In this document: one piece after another, positions 63,761 through 64,000 of the stretch
How positions within the stretch are numbered: position 1 is the stretch's first letter
How the letters are laid out: every line of letters starts with the position of its first letter
From: Symbiodinium natans
Taxonomy: Eukaryota > Sar > Dinophyceae > Suessiales > Symbiodiniaceae
Direction of reading: 5' to 3'
NCBI GenBank assembly: GCA_905221605.1
Contig: CAJNDS010000524.1
Coordinates: forward strand, 248,001-312,000
Length of the DNA stretch: 64,000 nt
The notes under the pieces: generated by a model
What the model was told of the DNA's origin: nothing
Databases searched by the model: none
Seen by the model: only the letters and a program-made list of their open reading frames with translations
Made by a program: the position numbers and the translations under genes

Positions 63761-64000
63761 GGGTGGTGACGGGGGTGCATTAGGAGAAGGATTGCTCGGG
63801 CAAGATTCAATTAAAACTGTTTAGGGTATGTGGGGTTTGGGTGGCTTTTCGTGCAACATCCAAAGGTCAGCACTGCCAATCCGGAAATATTTCTCCACAC
63901 TTCCACTCCCGACATTCATCAAGAGCTCCTTCTTCCACTCAACCGTGGCTTCCAACATGACGAGAAAAGTTCAGTTGTCCCACTCTCAAAGTGCGGCCAG

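Overview
The window looks like dinoflagellate nuclear DNA, most probably from a Symbiodiniaceae-like alga. The evidence is: intron-dense genes made of 25-120 nt exons; introns that only restore frame if GC or GA donors are allowed; intronless genes carrying degraded copies of the dinoflagellate spliced-leader (SL) 3' end, TTTTGGCTCAAG; interstitial plant-type telomere repeats (TTTAGGG/CCCTAAA) on both strands; and many simple repeats and long C or G runs. There is nothing bacterial (no operons, no CRISPR array). No rRNA, tRNA or SL RNA gene could be recognised by eye.

Layout. 1-7.7 kb: no recognised gene; repeats, a foldback palindrome at 5837-5930 and a MITE-like element at 5585-5693. 7.77-10.64 kb: a multi-exon gene for a TIR-like (SHS...FLDK.CI.Q...RLWC.FE) protein, with telomere-repeat arrays in its introns. 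10.6-15.6 kb: unresolved exon-like pieces, another telomere array and another MITE-like element. 15.6-23.5 kb: a tandem array of six 1.36-kb units. Each encodes a Mei2-like protein whose RNA recognition motif has been removed in frame; the sixth copy is broken. 24.6-28.4 kb: an intronless leucine-rich-repeat protein of about 1200 residues with a second TIR-like domain, preceded by an SL relic. 29.87-32.2 kb: a remnant of another array unit and then a full-length Mei2-like gene that keeps its RRM. 33.2-34.6 kb: a cyclophilin gene in micro-exons. 35.9-37.95 kb: a secreted or membrane GT-D-like glycosyltransferase. 38.0-39.2 kb: ankyrin exons. 42.4-43.2 kb: a hypothetical coiled-coil ORF. 44.5-44.64 kb, minus strand: a transhydrogenase-alpha fragment. 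45.7-48.2 kb: a glutathione S-transferase in at least ten micro-exons. 48.6-53.8 kb: microsatellites and little else. 53.8-59.6 kb: terminal exons of unknown genes and a coiled-coil gene. 59.8-63.1 kb: a telomere array and unassigned DNA. 63.16-63.72 kb: DUF4116 repeats at the right edge.

Two gene classes stand out. The Mei2-like family and the LRR gene are intronless and carry SL relics, so they look like recycled mRNAs. The cyclophilin, GST, TIR-like, GT-D, ankyrin and DUF4116 genes are shredded into tiny exons. All recognised genes except the transhydrogenase fragment read on the + strand, as expected of a dinoflagellate unidirectional gene cluster. The main candidate novelty is the amplified family of RRM-less Mei2-like proteins beside its RRM-bearing relative. 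A second is the repeated arrangement of one exon between a CCCTAAA array and a TTTAGGG array.
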